A stretch of DNA of 64,000 nucleotides, from the NCBI RefSeq assembly GCF_003977755.1, contig NZ_RQWN01000001.1:388995-452994 (forward strand), written 5' to 3'. A program made the position numbers and the translations under genes. Shown in pieces: positions 8,057-16,983 of the stretch; within the stretch, counting starts at the first letter, position 1; every line of letters starts with the position of its first letter. This DNA comes from Haloterrigena salifodinae (GTDB lineage Archaea; Halobacteriota; Halobacteria; Halobacteriales; Natrialbaceae). The notes under the pieces are model-generated. The model made no database searches. It worked only from the letters and a program-made list of their open reading frames with translations, and was not told the origin of the DNA.

Positions 8057-10549
8057 TCAGTTCTCCTCGGTGTCGGCGTCCGCATCGACGTCCTCCGTCG
8101 CGGCCGCCGGGATGTCGTCGACGCTGGCGACCGCGTCGCCGTCCTCGACGTCCATGACGATCACGCCCATCGTGTTGCGCCCGACCGTCGAAATTTCGTC
8201 GACGCGTGTCCGGACGATCTGGCCGTCCTCGCTCATCATCACCAGCTGATCGTCGTCGTCGACCGCCTTGACGGCCGTCACGTGGCCGTTTCGGTCGCCC
8301 GTCTTGATGTCGATCAGTCCCTTGCCGTACCGCGACTGGGTGCGATACTCCGAGAGCCGGGTCCGCTTGCCGTACCCGTTCCGAGTGACGGTCAACAGGG
8401 CCTGGCCGTCCGCTTCGTCGGTCGCGACCAGTCCGGCGACCGCGTCGTCGCCCTGGAGCTTGATCCCGTTGACCCCGCGAGCGTTCCGTCCCATCGCGCG
8501 GACTTCGTCCTCGTCGAAACGGATCGTCATCCCGCCTTCGGTGGCGATGACCAGATCCTGCGAGCCGTCGGTGACCTCGACGTCGACGAGCTCGTCGCCC
8601 TCCTCCAGATCGGCGGCGATGATCCCCGTCGAGCGGATGTTATCGAACTCTCCGCCGGCGGTTCGCTTGACGTAGCCGTGGCGGGTGGCCATCGTCACGA
8701 ACTCGCCGTCGCCGAAGGCGTCGGTGTCGACGATGGCCGTGATATCCTCGCCGGGGTCGAGATCGAGGATGTTGACCGCCGACTTGCCGCGGGCGGTTCG
8801 GCCCATCTCGGGGATCTCGTAGGTCTTGAGCTGGTAGACCTTCCCCTGGTTGGTAAAGCACAGCAGGTAATCGTGGGTGTTCGCGCGGAACACCGTCGAG
8901 ACGCGGTCACCCTCCTTGACGTCCGCGCCGATGATTCCCTTGCCGCCCCGACCCTGGGGGTCGAACTGGTCGATGGGCATCCGCTTGACGTAGTCGTCCT
9001 CGGTCATGACGACGAAGACCTCCTCCTCGGGGATGAGGTCCTCGTGGGTGACCGTCCCCTGATCCTCGACGATCGAGGTGCGCCGCTCGTCGCCGTACTC
9101 CTCTTTGATCTCGCGGAGTTCGTCCTTGATGACCGACAGCAGCTCTTCCTCGCTCTCGAGGATGGCGTTCAGGCGTTCGATCTCGGCCTGGACCTCCTCG
9201 TACTCCTCTTCGATCTCGGTGGTCTCCATCGAGGTGAGGCTGCCGAGTTGCATCCGGACGATGTGGTCGGCCTGATCCGTGGAGAAGTCGTAGGCATCCT
9301 GCAGGTTCTCCTTCGCGTCCGATCGAGTCTCGCTGTTGCGGATCAGCTCGACGACGTCGTCGGCGTTCTCGACGGCGGTCAGCCGCCCCTCGAGGATGTG
9401 GGCCCGATCCTCGGCCTCCTCGAGGTCGTACTCGCTGCGCCGGCGAACGACCTCGCGGCGGTGGGCGACGTACTCCTCCAAGGTCTCCTTCAGCGAGAGC
9501 ACTCGCGGCTGGCCGTCGACCAGCGCGAGGTTGATGACGCCGAAGGTTCGCTCTAAGTGGTTCTCGAGCAGGCGGTTCTTGACGACCTCGCTGTTGGCGC
9601 CGCGCTTGAGTTCGATGACGATGCGGACGCCGTCGCGGTCGGATTCGTCGCGCAGGTCGGAGATTCCCTCGAGCTCGCCCTCGTTGACGTCCTCGGCGAT
9701 GCGCTCGACAAGACGGGCCTTGTTGGCCTGGAACGGCAGTTCCGTGATGACGATCCGCTCGCGGCCGTTCTTCCACTCCTCGACCTCGAACTCGGCGCGG
9801 ACGCGGAGCCGTCCGCGGCCAGTCTTGTACGCCGAGTAGATGGCGTCGCGGCCGACGATGTTCGCGCCGGTCGGGAAGTCGGGCCCCTTGACGTGGTCCA
9901 TCAGGTCCTCGACCGTCGCGTCGGGGTCGTCGATCAACTCGATCGTCGCATCGATGACCTCACCCAAGTTGTGCGGCGGGATGTTCGTCGACATCCCGAC
10001 CGCGATCCCCGAGGAGCCGTTCACGAGGAGGTTCGGGAACGCCGCCGGGAGTACGTCGGGCTCTTGCAGGCGGTCGTCGTAGTTCGCCGAGAAGTCGACG
10101 GTGTCCTTGTCGATGTCCTCGAGCAGTTCCTCGGAGATCGAGGACATCCTCGCCTCGGTGTACCGCTGGGCGGCGGCCGGATCGCCGTCCATCGATCCGA
10201 AGTTCCCCTGACCGTCGACCAGCGGATAGCGCATCGAGAAGTCCTGGGCCATCCGGACCAGGGTGTCGTAGATCGCGCTGTCGCCGTGGGGGTGGTAGTC
10301 ACCCATCGTCTCCCCGACGATCGAGGAGGACTTGCGGTGGGAGGAGCCGCTCGAGACGCCCATCTCGTGCATCGCGTAGAGGATGCGTCGGTGGACGGGC
10401 TTCAGGCCGTCCTCAACGCGCGGGAGCGCACGACCCGCGATGACGGACATCGCGTAGTCGATGTAGCTCTGCTCCATCTCGTCCTCGATGCGGACGTTCT
10501 CTACCGCTCGTGCCTGTACGTCAGTCGGATCGGGTACGTCTGAACTCAT
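8057..10549 (-). CDS. gyrA: DNA gyrase subunit A
   Basis: The product has 830 residues, full family length. The breakage-reunion domain holds the catalytic Tyr130 in [11 protein letters not shown]. The quinolone-region segment [17 protein letters not shown] keeps Ser91 and Asp95, the residues whose loss gives quinolone resistance in bacteria. The C-terminal beta-pinwheel has the GyrA box QGRGGKG, needed for DNA wrapping and negative supercoiling, so this is gyrase and not topoisomerase IV. The tail is acidic. It lies 213 bases downstream of gyrB on the same strand, with hairpins between. Haloarchaea acquired gyrase from bacteria. Confidence 0.97.
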   Translation of the reverse strand: MSSDVPDPTDVQARAVENVRIEDEMEQSYIDYAMSVIAGRALPRVEDGLKPVHRRILYAMHEMGVSSGSSHRKSSSIVGETMGDYHPHGDSAIYDTLVRMAQDFSMRYPLVDGQGNFGSMDGDPAAAQRYTEARMSSISEELLEDIDKDTVDFSANYDDRLQEPDVLPAAFPNLLVNGSSGIAVGMSTNIPPHNLGEVIDATIELIDDPDATVEDLMDHVKGPDFPTGANIVGRDAIYSAYKTGRGRLRVRAEFEVEEWKNGRERIVITELPFQANKARLVERIAEDVNEGELEGISDLRDESDRDGVRIVIELKRGANSEVVKNRLLENHLERTFGVINLALVDGQPRVLSLKETLEEYVAHRREVVRRRSEYDLEEAEDRAHILEGRLTAVENADDVVELIRNSETRSDAKENLQDAYDFSTDQADHIVRMQLGSLTSMETTEIEEEYEEVQAEIERLNAILESEEELLSVIKDELREIKEEYGDERRTSIVEDQGTVTHEDLIPEEEVFVVMTEDDYVKRMPIDQFDPQGRGGKGIIGADVKEGDRVSTVFRANTHDYLLCFTNQGKVYQLKTYEIPEMGRTARGKSAVNILDLDPGEDITAIVDTDAFGDGEFVTMATRHGYVKRTAGGEFDNIRSTGIIAADLEEGDELVDVEVTDGSQDLVIATEGGMTIRFDEDEVRAMGRNARGVNGIKLQGDDAVAGLVATDEADGQALLTVTRNGYGKRTRLSEYRTQSRYGKGLIDIKTGDRNGHVTAVKAVDDDDQLVMMSEDGQIVRTRVDEISTVGRNTMGVIVMDVEDGDAVASVDDIPAAATEDVDADADTEEN

Positions 10550-10617
10550 GTGTCATTGGGTTTCGTTGATTGCGTTGGTTGCGTGCGGTCGTCGGATAGC
10601 GAACACTGCATCCGTGA

Positions 10618-10746
10618 GAGCGTCCGCTGTGTGGACGCTCGAACGGGCCGACGACCGACCCGGAGAGCGCGGTGCTTCGCACCGCGCGGAGGGGAGGGAG
10701 GAGTGCTTTTCATCAAAGTTTTGCCGAGGGTCAGCTTTGCTGACCC
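10618..10746. repeat. three hairpins between gyrB and gyrA
   Basis: Three perfect stem-loops occupy the 213-base gap: 10618-10640 (8 bp stem GAGCGTCC, loop 7), 10667-10687 (9 bp stem GCGCGGTGC, loop TTC) and 10728-10746 (8 bp stem GGGTCAGC, loop TTT). The last sits inside a longer imperfect stem (about 10715-10762) whose arms are CAAAGTTTTGC and GCAAAAGTTTG. On the transcribed strand they follow the gyrB stop codon at once. They could attenuate or process the mRNA between the two subunits, or be a dispersed haloarchaeal intergenic palindrome. Confidence 0.7.
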
Positions 10747-10762
10747 GCAGCGCAAAAGTTTG

Positions 10763-12697
10763 TTAGATATCGATCCATTCCGCCTCCGGTGCGTTGTCCT
10801 TGATGAACTGCTTTCGGGGTTCGACGGCGTCGCCCATCAGGACGGAGAACATCTTGTCCGCCGCCGCGGCGTCCTCGATGGTGATCTGTTTGAGGATGCG
10901 GTTGTCCGGGTCCATCGTCGTATCCCAGAGCTGTTGGGGATTCATCTCGCCCAGTCCCTTGAACCGCTGGACCTGCGATGGGTTGCCGTCGCATTTCTCC
11001 GCGACAATCTCGTCGCGTTCGGCCTCCGTCATCGCGTCGTAGGTCTCGCCGCGGTACCGGATGCGGTACAGCGGTGGCTGGGTCGCGTAGACGTAGCCGC
11101 CCTCGAGCAGCGGGCGCATGTGGCGGTAGATGAACGTCAACAGCAGCGTCCGGATGTGGGCGCCGTCGACGTCGGCGTCGGTCGCCATGATGATCTTCTT
11201 ATAGCGGACGTCCTCGATATCGAACTCGTCGCCGATCCCCGCGCCGATGGCGGTGATCATGTTCCGGATCTCGTCGTTCTCGAGGATGCGGTCGAGACGG
11301 TGTTTCTCGACGTTCAGAATCTTCCCTTTGATGGGGAGGATCGCCTGGAAGTCCGGATTCCGCGCCTGTTTGGCGCTGCCGCCGGCGGAGTCACCCTCCG
11401 CGATGAACAGCTCGGCCTCGTCTGGATCCTTGGTCTGGCAGTCGGCCAGCTTTCCGGGCAGCGACGTGGACTCGAGGGCGGACTTCCGTCGGGTGAGTTC
11501 CTCGGCCTTCTGGGCGGCCTTGCGGGCCTTTGCGGCCTCGACGGCCTTGGTGACGATGGCCTGGGCGGTGTCGGGGTGTTCCTCGAAGTAGGTGCCCAGT
11601 CCCTCGTGCATCGAACTCTCGACGATGCCTCGGACCTCGCTGTTGCCGAGTTTCGTCTTCGTCTGCCCCTCGAACTGCGGGTCGGGGTGTTTGACCGAGA
11701 TGACGGCGGTGAGCCCCTCGCGGATGTCCTCGCCCTTGAGGTTGTTCTCGAGGTCGCCGAGCATATTGTTGTCCTTCGCGTAGTCGTTGACCGTCCGGGT
11801 CAGCGCGGTCTTAAAGCCGGTGAGGTGAGTCCCGCCCTCGCGGGTGTTGATGTTGTTCGCGAAGGCGTGGATCGAGCCCTGCAGCTCCTCGGTGGCCTGC
11901 ATCGCGACCTCGACCTGGATGTTCTGCTCCTCGGCCTCGAAGTAGATGACGTCGTCGTGCATCGCCGAGCGCGTCTCGTTCAAATACTCGACGAACTCGC
12001 GGATGCCACCTTGGTACTCGTAGGTCTCCTCGACTGGCCCGTCCTCGTCGTATAGTTCCGTGCGCTCGTCGCTCAGCGTAATGCGTACGCCGGAGTTGAG
12101 GAAGGCCAGCTCCCGAAGCCGGTTCGAGAGCGTCGAGAAGGAGAACTCGTCGCCCTCGAAGATGCCCGTGTCGGGCCAGAACCGGATCTGGGTGCCGGTC
12201 TCCTCGTCGGGCTCCATGTCGCGAACGCGCTCCATGTCGCCGACGGGTTCGCCCGCCTCGAAGGCGTGGCGGAAGACGTCGCCGTCGCGTTTCACCTCGG
12301 CCTCGAGTCGCTCAGAGAGGGCGTTGACCACGCTCACGCCGACGCCGTGGAGCCCGCCGGAGACCTGGTAGGACTTGTTGTCGAACTTGCCGCCGGCGTG
12401 GAGGACCGTGAGAATCACCTCGAGGGCAGGGCGGTCGTATTCATCGTGTGTGTCGACGGGGATGCCGCGGCCGTCGTCGGCGACGCTCACCGATCCGTCG
12501 TCGTTGATAGAGACGGTGATGTCGTCGCAGTGACCGGCCAGTGCCTCGTCGATCGAGTTATCCACCACCTCGTAGACTAGATGGTGAAGACCTCGAGAAT
12601 CCGTAGAGCCGATGTACATCGCCGGCCGTTTCCGCACAGCCTCCAGGCCTTCGAGGACCTGGATTTGGCCTGCGCCGTACTCGCTTTCCTGGGACAT
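10763..12697 (-). CDS. gyrB: DNA gyrase subunit B
   Basis: The product has 644 residues from ATG 12697. The GHKL ATPase motifs are clear: EVVDNSIDEALAG, DDGRGIPV and GGLHGVGVSVVNAL. The transducer domain follows, then the TOPRIM domain with EGDSAGGSAK and DADVDGAHIRTLLL, and the C-terminal QRFKGLGEMNPQQLW. It forms the A2B2 gyrase with the downstream gyrA and supplies ATP turnover. An upstream in-frame ATG at 12742 would add 15 residues absent from the family, so I reject it. Confidence 0.97.
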   Translation of the reverse strand: MSQESEYGAGQIQVLEGLEAVRKRPAMYIGSTDSRGLHHLVYEVVDNSIDEALAGHCDDITVSINDDGSVSVADDGRGIPVDTHDEYDRPALEVILTVLHAGGKFDNKSYQVSGGLHGVGVSVVNALSERLEAEVKRDGDVFRHAFEAGEPVGDMERVRDMEPDEETGTQIRFWPDTGIFEGDEFSFSTLSNRLRELAFLNSGVRITLSDERTELYDEDGPVEETYEYQGGIREFVEYLNETRSAMHDDVIYFEAEEQNIQVEVAMQATEELQGSIHAFANNINTREGGTHLTGFKTALTRTVNDYAKDNNMLGDLENNLKGEDIREGLTAVISVKHPDPQFEGQTKTKLGNSEVRGIVESSMHEGLGTYFEEHPDTAQAIVTKAVEAAKARKAAQKAEELTRRKSALESTSLPGKLADCQTKDPDEAELFIAEGDSAGGSAKQARNPDFQAILPIKGKILNVEKHRLDRILENDEIRNMITAIGAGIGDEFDIEDVRYKKIIMATDADVDGAHIRTLLLTFIYRHMRPLLEGGYVYATQPPLYRIRYRGETYDAMTEAERDEIVAEKCDGNPSQVQRFKGLGEMNPQQLWDTTMDPDNRILKQITIEDAAAADKMFSVLMGDAVEPRKQFIKDNAPEAEWIDI

Positions 12698-12816
12698 GTA
12701 AAACCTGCTTTCGGATAGCCGCCCGGCACTAATAAAAGTCACGTGTACGCGCTCGCGCGCGAGGCAACCACGGGCGGATCGAACTGCGACGACGAGAGAA
12801 ACCGCCGCGGTCGTCC

Positions 12817-13530
12817 CTAGATGACCGCGTCGAAGTCGTTGTGACCCTGAATGTCGACGCCCTCGTCCGTGACCGCCGCGAGGAAGACGCCGTTACCGGA
12901 GCCGGTGTCGCGCTCGACGGCGCTCTTGATCGCGCGGGCCGCGACCGACTGCGCCTCCTCAAGCGAGAGACCCTCCTCGTACTCCTGCTCGAGGAGACCG
13001 TAGGCGAGTTGCATCCCGGAGCCGGTGACGGTGTAGTCGTCTTCCATCACGCCGCCGGCGGGGTCGATGCTGTAGACGTGGTTGCCCTCCTCGTCGACGC
13101 CGCCGAGGATGGGATTGATCGCCCGGAACGGGCCGCCGCGGGCGAAGTTGCCCGCAAGCGTCGCGAGCGCCTCGATGGGCATCGGCTCGCCGCGTCGAGA
13201 CTCGTAGAGGTTGACCTCGGAGCGCAGCGTTCGGATGAACGACTGGGCGCCGCCGACCGAGCCGACGAGCGTGAGCGCGCCGGTCGGGTGGATCTGCTCG
13301 ACCTTCTGGACGTTCTTGTTCGAGACGAATCGGCCGCCGAGGCTGGCGCGCATGTCCGTCGCGATGACGACGCCCTCGTCGGTCGTGATGCCGATCGTCG
13401 TCGTCCCGGTCTTGTTGACGGTGTCGCCGTGGTCGTCACCCTGACTGCCGTCGGGGAGCGAGCCCAGTTCGGGCGCGTACGGCGACGGATCGGTTCCCTG
13501 CCGGGTCGGCTCTTGACTCCAGTTATTCAT
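12817..13530 (-). CDS. psmB: proteasome beta subunit
   Basis: The product has 237 residues. A propeptide of about 42 residues precedes the TGTTTIGI sequence; by family rule the cleavage leaves Thr43 as N-terminal nucleophile. The motifs GVVIATDMRASLG and VGSVGGAQSF and the late SGNGVFLAAV segment (the SGN/SGD pair that supports the active site) are present. It is the peptidase ring of the archaeal 20S core. Its start overlaps the end of psmA by eight bases, so the two are almost surely co-translated. A second beta subunit could exist elsewhere. Confidence 0.96.
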   Translation of the reverse strand: MNNWSQEPTRQGTDPSPYAPELGSLPDGSQGDDHGDTVNKTGTTTIGITTDEGVVIATDMRASLGGRFVSNKNVQKVEQIHPTGALTLVGSVGGAQSFIRTLRSEVNLYESRRGEPMPIEALATLAGNFARGGPFRAINPILGGVDEEGNHVYSIDPAGGVMEDDYTVTGSGMQLAYGLLEQEYEEGLSLEEAQSVAARAIKSAVERDTGSGNGVFLAAVTDEGVDIQGHNDFDAVI

Positions 13531-14272
13531 CGCTCTCCTCCGCGTCCGGCTGGTCGATCTCCGCGACGATCGACTCGAGTCGCTCCTGAGAGACCGTCTG
13601 GAACGTCTCGTCTTCGGTATCGATCGTCGCGAGGTCGACGTTTTCGGCGCTGACCGGGTCGTCGTCGGCCGATCCGAGCGCGCGAAGCGCGAGTTCGATG
13701 CCCGCCTCGAGGTCGGCGTCCGGCTGGTACTGCTCCTCGAGGAAGTCCTGAATCTCGTTGCGGTTGCTGCCGATGGCGGCTGCCTGCCACTCGTAGTCCG
13801 TCCCCGAGGGGTCGGTCTCGAACAGGCGCGGCTCGCCGTCGTCGATACCGCCGACGAGCAAGGCGACGCCGAACGGGCGGGCGCCGCCGGTCTGGGTGTA
13901 CTCCTGAATGTGATCGGTGACGGCCCGCGTCAGCGTTTCGACGCCGATCGTCTGGCCGTACCGGAGCTGTTCGCCCTGCGCGCGTCGTCGCGCGAGGTCG
14001 ACAAGCTGGCGTGCGTCGGCCACGTGGCCGGCGCTGGCGATGCCGACGTGGTCGTCGGCCTTGTGGATCTTTTCGACGCTCGAGGGCTCCATGAGCGGCG
14101 AACTGACCTGCCGGTCTGCTGCGAGCACGACGCCGTCCGGCGTGCGAATACCGACGCTCGCGGTGCCGCGTTTGACGGCCTCGCGAGCGTACTCGACTTG
14201 GTAGAGGCGTCCGTCCGGGGAGAAAATCGTGATCCCGCGGTCGTATGCCTGCTGTTGGGATTGCCCTTGCAT
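13523..14272 (-). CDS. psmA: proteasome alpha subunit
   Basis: The product has 249 residues. YDRGITIFSPDGRLYQVEYAREA is the alpha-type N-terminal signature, whose helix gates the core entrance. GTASVGIRTPDGVVLAADRQ follows, with no propeptide and no catalytic threonine, as expected for the structural outer ring. The acidic tail (QPDAEESDE) lacks a clear HbYX motif, which belongs to the partner ATPases. It is first in the psmA-psmB operon and preceded by a strong TATA box. Confidence 0.96.
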   Translation of the reverse strand: MQGQSQQQAYDRGITIFSPDGRLYQVEYAREAVKRGTASVGIRTPDGVVLAADRQVSSPLMEPSSVEKIHKADDHVGIASAGHVADARQLVDLARRRAQGEQLRYGQTIGVETLTRAVTDHIQEYTQTGGARPFGVALLVGGIDDGEPRLFETDPSGTDYEWQAAAIGSNRNEIQDFLEEQYQPDADLEAGIELALRALGSADDDPVSAENVDLATIDTEDETFQTVSQERLESIVAEIDQPDAEESDE

Positions 14273-14318
14273 TGGTTCTCTGGTCGTGGGAGACCTTCAC
14301 CTCGGGTAAGGGTCTCCC

Positions 14319-14327
14319 ATATATAAG
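14319..14327 (-). promoter_or_regulatory. TATA box of the psmA-psmB operon
   Basis: Read on the minus strand the sequence is CTTATATAT, a near-consensus archaeal TATA box. It predicts a start site near 14295-14300 and hence a 5' leader of about 25 bases. The rest of 14328-14486 shows no gene. Confidence 0.65.
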
Positions 14328-14486
14328 AATTCTTGACACCCATGTTGTAGGTGGCAAGTGTCTCTGGTTTCGAACCCCGATGACGCGGCGGACGGTTCGC
14401 GGAGTCGCGGTTTCATCGGTAATCTGGCGATCGAACCGGAAAAATTCACCGAAGGCGACCCGCGCGAGACTGGGCCGCAGATGCGA

Positions 14487-15287
14487 TCAGTAATCCCCGA
14501 GGACGCCCAGCCGTCGCGCGCGCCTCGTCGCCAGTCCGAAGACGGCGTAGCCGAGCGCCAGGTAGCCAACGGCCGTCGCGACGAGGACGGCGAGCGCCGC
14601 GGGGTCGAACTCCCAGAGCCGCGTCCCGCTTCGCATCGCCAGTTGGAGCAGCGCGCTCCCCTGGACCAGCGGCAGCGCGGCCAGCCACGGGACGTCGAAG
14701 ACGGGCGCCGAGATCAGCCCGACGAACGCGAAGCCGAGGAGGTTGACGACGCTCGAGATCCGCTTGTACAGGACGCTCAAGCCGCCCATGGCCAGCCCGA
14801 GGCCGAGCGTCGAGGCGATCGCCAGCGTCGCCACGGGAACGACGGTGACGAGGTGCAGGTCGAGTCGCGTTCCGGTCGCCAGCAACATCGCCGCGAGGAC
14901 GACCGCGGACGTGAGAAATGTCCGGAACACGATCGCTACCGCCTTGGCGAGGACCACCGGCCCGAAGCCGAAGGGCGTCACGAAGTGGCGCTCGAGGGTC
15001 CCCCAGCCGGCTTCGGCCTGAATATCGTTGACGATCCCCGAGTACGCGCCGGTCGCCAGCGACCACAGGAAGTAGCCGACGATTAGCCCCTCGAGGGAGT
15101 CGGCCATCGCCTGTCCCGCCAGCAGGGTGCCGCCGTACAGCAACATTCCGAAGAACAGCAGGTTGATGAACAGCCGCATGCCCGCGTTGACGGGGTACCG
15201 GATCCAGATTAGCAGATCGCGGACGATCACGGCTCGCAGGAGGTGGTAGTAGCCGCCCATCCGCCCGGATCGGAAGTCGACGCTCAC
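14487..15287 (-). CDS. ABC-2 type transporter permease
   Basis: The product has 266 residues and about six hydrophobic segments (for example LFINLLFFGMLLYGGTLLAG, LIVGYFLWSLATGAYSG and VVLAAMLLATGT). GWGTLERHFVTPFG is the cytoplasmic coupling segment typical of ABC-2 exporters. Its start overlaps the end of the ATPase gene by four bases, so the two form one exporter. ABC-2 systems in haloarchaea export peptides, drugs or polysaccharide precursors; the substrate cannot be told. Confidence 0.85.
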   Translation of the reverse strand: MSVDFRSGRMGGYYHLLRAVIVRDLLIWIRYPVNAGMRLFINLLFFGMLLYGGTLLAGQAMADSLEGLIVGYFLWSLATGAYSGIVNDIQAEAGWGTLERHFVTPFGFGPVVLAKAVAIVFRTFLTSAVVLAAMLLATGTRLDLHLVTVVPVATLAIASTLGLGLAMGGLSVLYKRISSVVNLLGFAFVGLISAPVFDVPWLAALPLVQGSALLQLAMRSGTRLWEFDPAALAVLVATAVGYLALGYAVFGLATRRARRLGVLGDY

Positions 15288-16414
15288 CGCGTTCCACCCC
15301 CGATATCGTCGGATCCTCGTTCCGGGTCCCGATCGGGGCTCCCCGCTTCTGTCCCGTTCCCGCCGGTCAGTTCGACGAACGCGTCCTCGAGGTCGGGCTG
15401 GACGGTGTCGACCGCCACCAGCTCGAGCCCGTGGTCCTCCAGCGCGTCGGTCAGCTGGTAGAACGTCTCGGAGTCGGCCGCCACCGCGAACCGCGTCCGG
15501 TCCTCGAGGCGCTCGACGTCGGTCACGTCGAAGCGCTCGTGAAGGGCCGCGAGGACCGACTCGTCGGCGCCGCGAACGGTGAGCCGGTAGCCCTGCGTTT
15601 CGAAGGCCGCCAGTAGGTTTTCGACGGTGTCGTCGACGATGACCCGCCCCTCGTTCATGATGACCACGCGGTCGCAGACCGCCTCGATGACGTCCATATC
15701 GTGACTCGAGACCACCAGCGTCAGGCCGCGCTCGTCGGCGAGCCGGACGAGTTCGCGACGGAGCGTCAGCGAACTCTCGACGTCGAGTCCCAGCGTCGGT
15801 TCGTCGAGGAAGGCGACGGAGACGTCGCCGGCCAGCACGCTGGCCAGCGACACCTTCTGTTTCATCCCGCGCGAGAGCTCTCGGACCGGCGTGTCGGCCC
15901 TGTCGGCGAGGTCGAGTCGCTCCAGCAGTTCCTCGTGGCGGTCGGCGAGTGCGTTCGGGTTCCGGCCGCGAATCGCCGCGAAGTACCGCAGGTTCTCCCG
16001 AACGGTGAGTCGCCAGTAGTCGTTGCGCGCCCCCTCGAGCATGGCGTCGACGTGATCGTAGGCCGCTCTGGGCCGGTCGTAGACGTCGATTCCGTGGATC
16101 CGAACCGCGCCCTCGTCGGGGAGGAGCAATCCCAGAATCGACTTGATCGTGGTCGTCTTGCCGGCGCCGTTGGGCCCGAGCAGCCCGATCACCTCGCCCG
16201 GCGCGACGGAAAAGGAGACGTCCTCGACGGCCGCGACGGCCTCGTCCCCGCTCCCGAACGTCTTCGAGAGCCCCTCGACGGCTAGTTCGGGTTCCTCCCG
16301 CTCGCGCGTCGCGGAGTCAGCCGCTGCACCCGACTCGAGACCGGCGTCGGTTCCGACGGCGTCGCTGCGGTCGGCCTCACGGGCGCCCTCGAGATCCGTC
16401 GACTCGCTCGTCAT
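15284..16414 (-). CDS. ABC transporter ATP-binding protein
   Basis: The product has 376 residues. After a 45-residue acidic disordered start come Walker A (GLLGPNGAGKTTT, residues 78-89), the signature LSRGMKQK (the usual second Gly is Arg), Walker B and D-loop (FLDEPTLGLD) and the switch His (VVSSHD). A C-terminal domain of about 80 residues follows, like that of CcmA/DrrA-type export ATPases, then another acidic tail. It powers the overlapping permease. Without the N-terminal tail the length matches the family. Confidence 0.88.
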   Translation of the reverse strand: MTSESTDLEGAREADRSDAVGTDAGLESGAAADSATREREEPELAVEGLSKTFGSGDEAVAAVEDVSFSVAPGEVIGLLGPNGAGKTTTIKSILGLLLPDEGAVRIHGIDVYDRPRAAYDHVDAMLEGARNDYWRLTVRENLRYFAAIRGRNPNALADRHEELLERLDLADRADTPVRELSRGMKQKVSLASVLAGDVSVAFLDEPTLGLDVESSLTLRRELVRLADERGLTLVVSSHDMDVIEAVCDRVVIMNEGRVIVDDTVENLLAAFETQGYRLTVRGADESVLAALHERFDVTDVERLEDRTRFAVAADSETFYQLTDALEDHGLELVAVDTVQPDLEDAFVELTGGNGTEAGSPDRDPERGSDDIGGGTR

Positions 16415-16983
16415 TGGAGTGTTGACACGTTCGTAGCTCCGCTGGGGAGAAGACGTTTGTGGTCCGCTCGAGTTCCTGCGAGGGACGCCACCGTCTCGGC
16501 TCGGATGGTTCCTATCGCACTGCGCGGTTTATCGTCCGCTCGAGGCGGGAGACGCGACGGCTTCTCGAGTTCCGCGACGCAGGGTCTTAGAGCATGAGAG
16601 GAGGTGATCGCTGTACGCACACGTGGACGGCCGTCCCGCACGACGACCGGCAGCCGGCTCGCACGCGGCGGTGTATAGACCACCTTCATCTGCCGGCTGG
16701 CGACTCTCCTTGCTGGCTGTTCGCAGATAGAACGAGGCGAATTCATGCGACACGGTTGGAACCGGCGCACGCGACCACGCTCGGTTGCTGAGGGGAGACG
16801 ATAGTGCTCTCCCACTCACTGACTCATGAAACGTGCATCCGCTCGAACGACGACGGCACCGTGTACGAGTAGCCCTTTTCCGTCACGCCGGCCTGACCGG
16901 CCGGCCGTCGAGGAGCCCGCGGCCGACGCCCGATCGTCGCCCGCTCAAGGCGACAGCGACCCGGACCGAAGAGGTGGTCGCGA
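16415..16983. other. intergenic region of 569 bases, no gene supported
   Basis: The gap lies between the divergent ABC ATPase and Nramp-like genes. Frames of 65 to 134 codons exist on both strands but are Arg/Ser/Pro-rich without hydrophobic or acidic pattern. I see no clear TATA box directly before 16984 and no hairpin array. A small RNA cannot be excluded from sequence alone. Confidence 0.45.

Noticed and set aside
8282-12055. Long plus-strand open frames across gyrA and gyrB (up to 501 codons)
   Set aside because: They mirror the conserved gyrase reading frames, and their translation is low-complexity Val/Asp/Leu/Gly.
14340-14400. tRNA-like T-arm sequence GGTTTCGAACCCC
   Set aside because: The flanking bases do not form T-, anticodon or acceptor stems on either strand.
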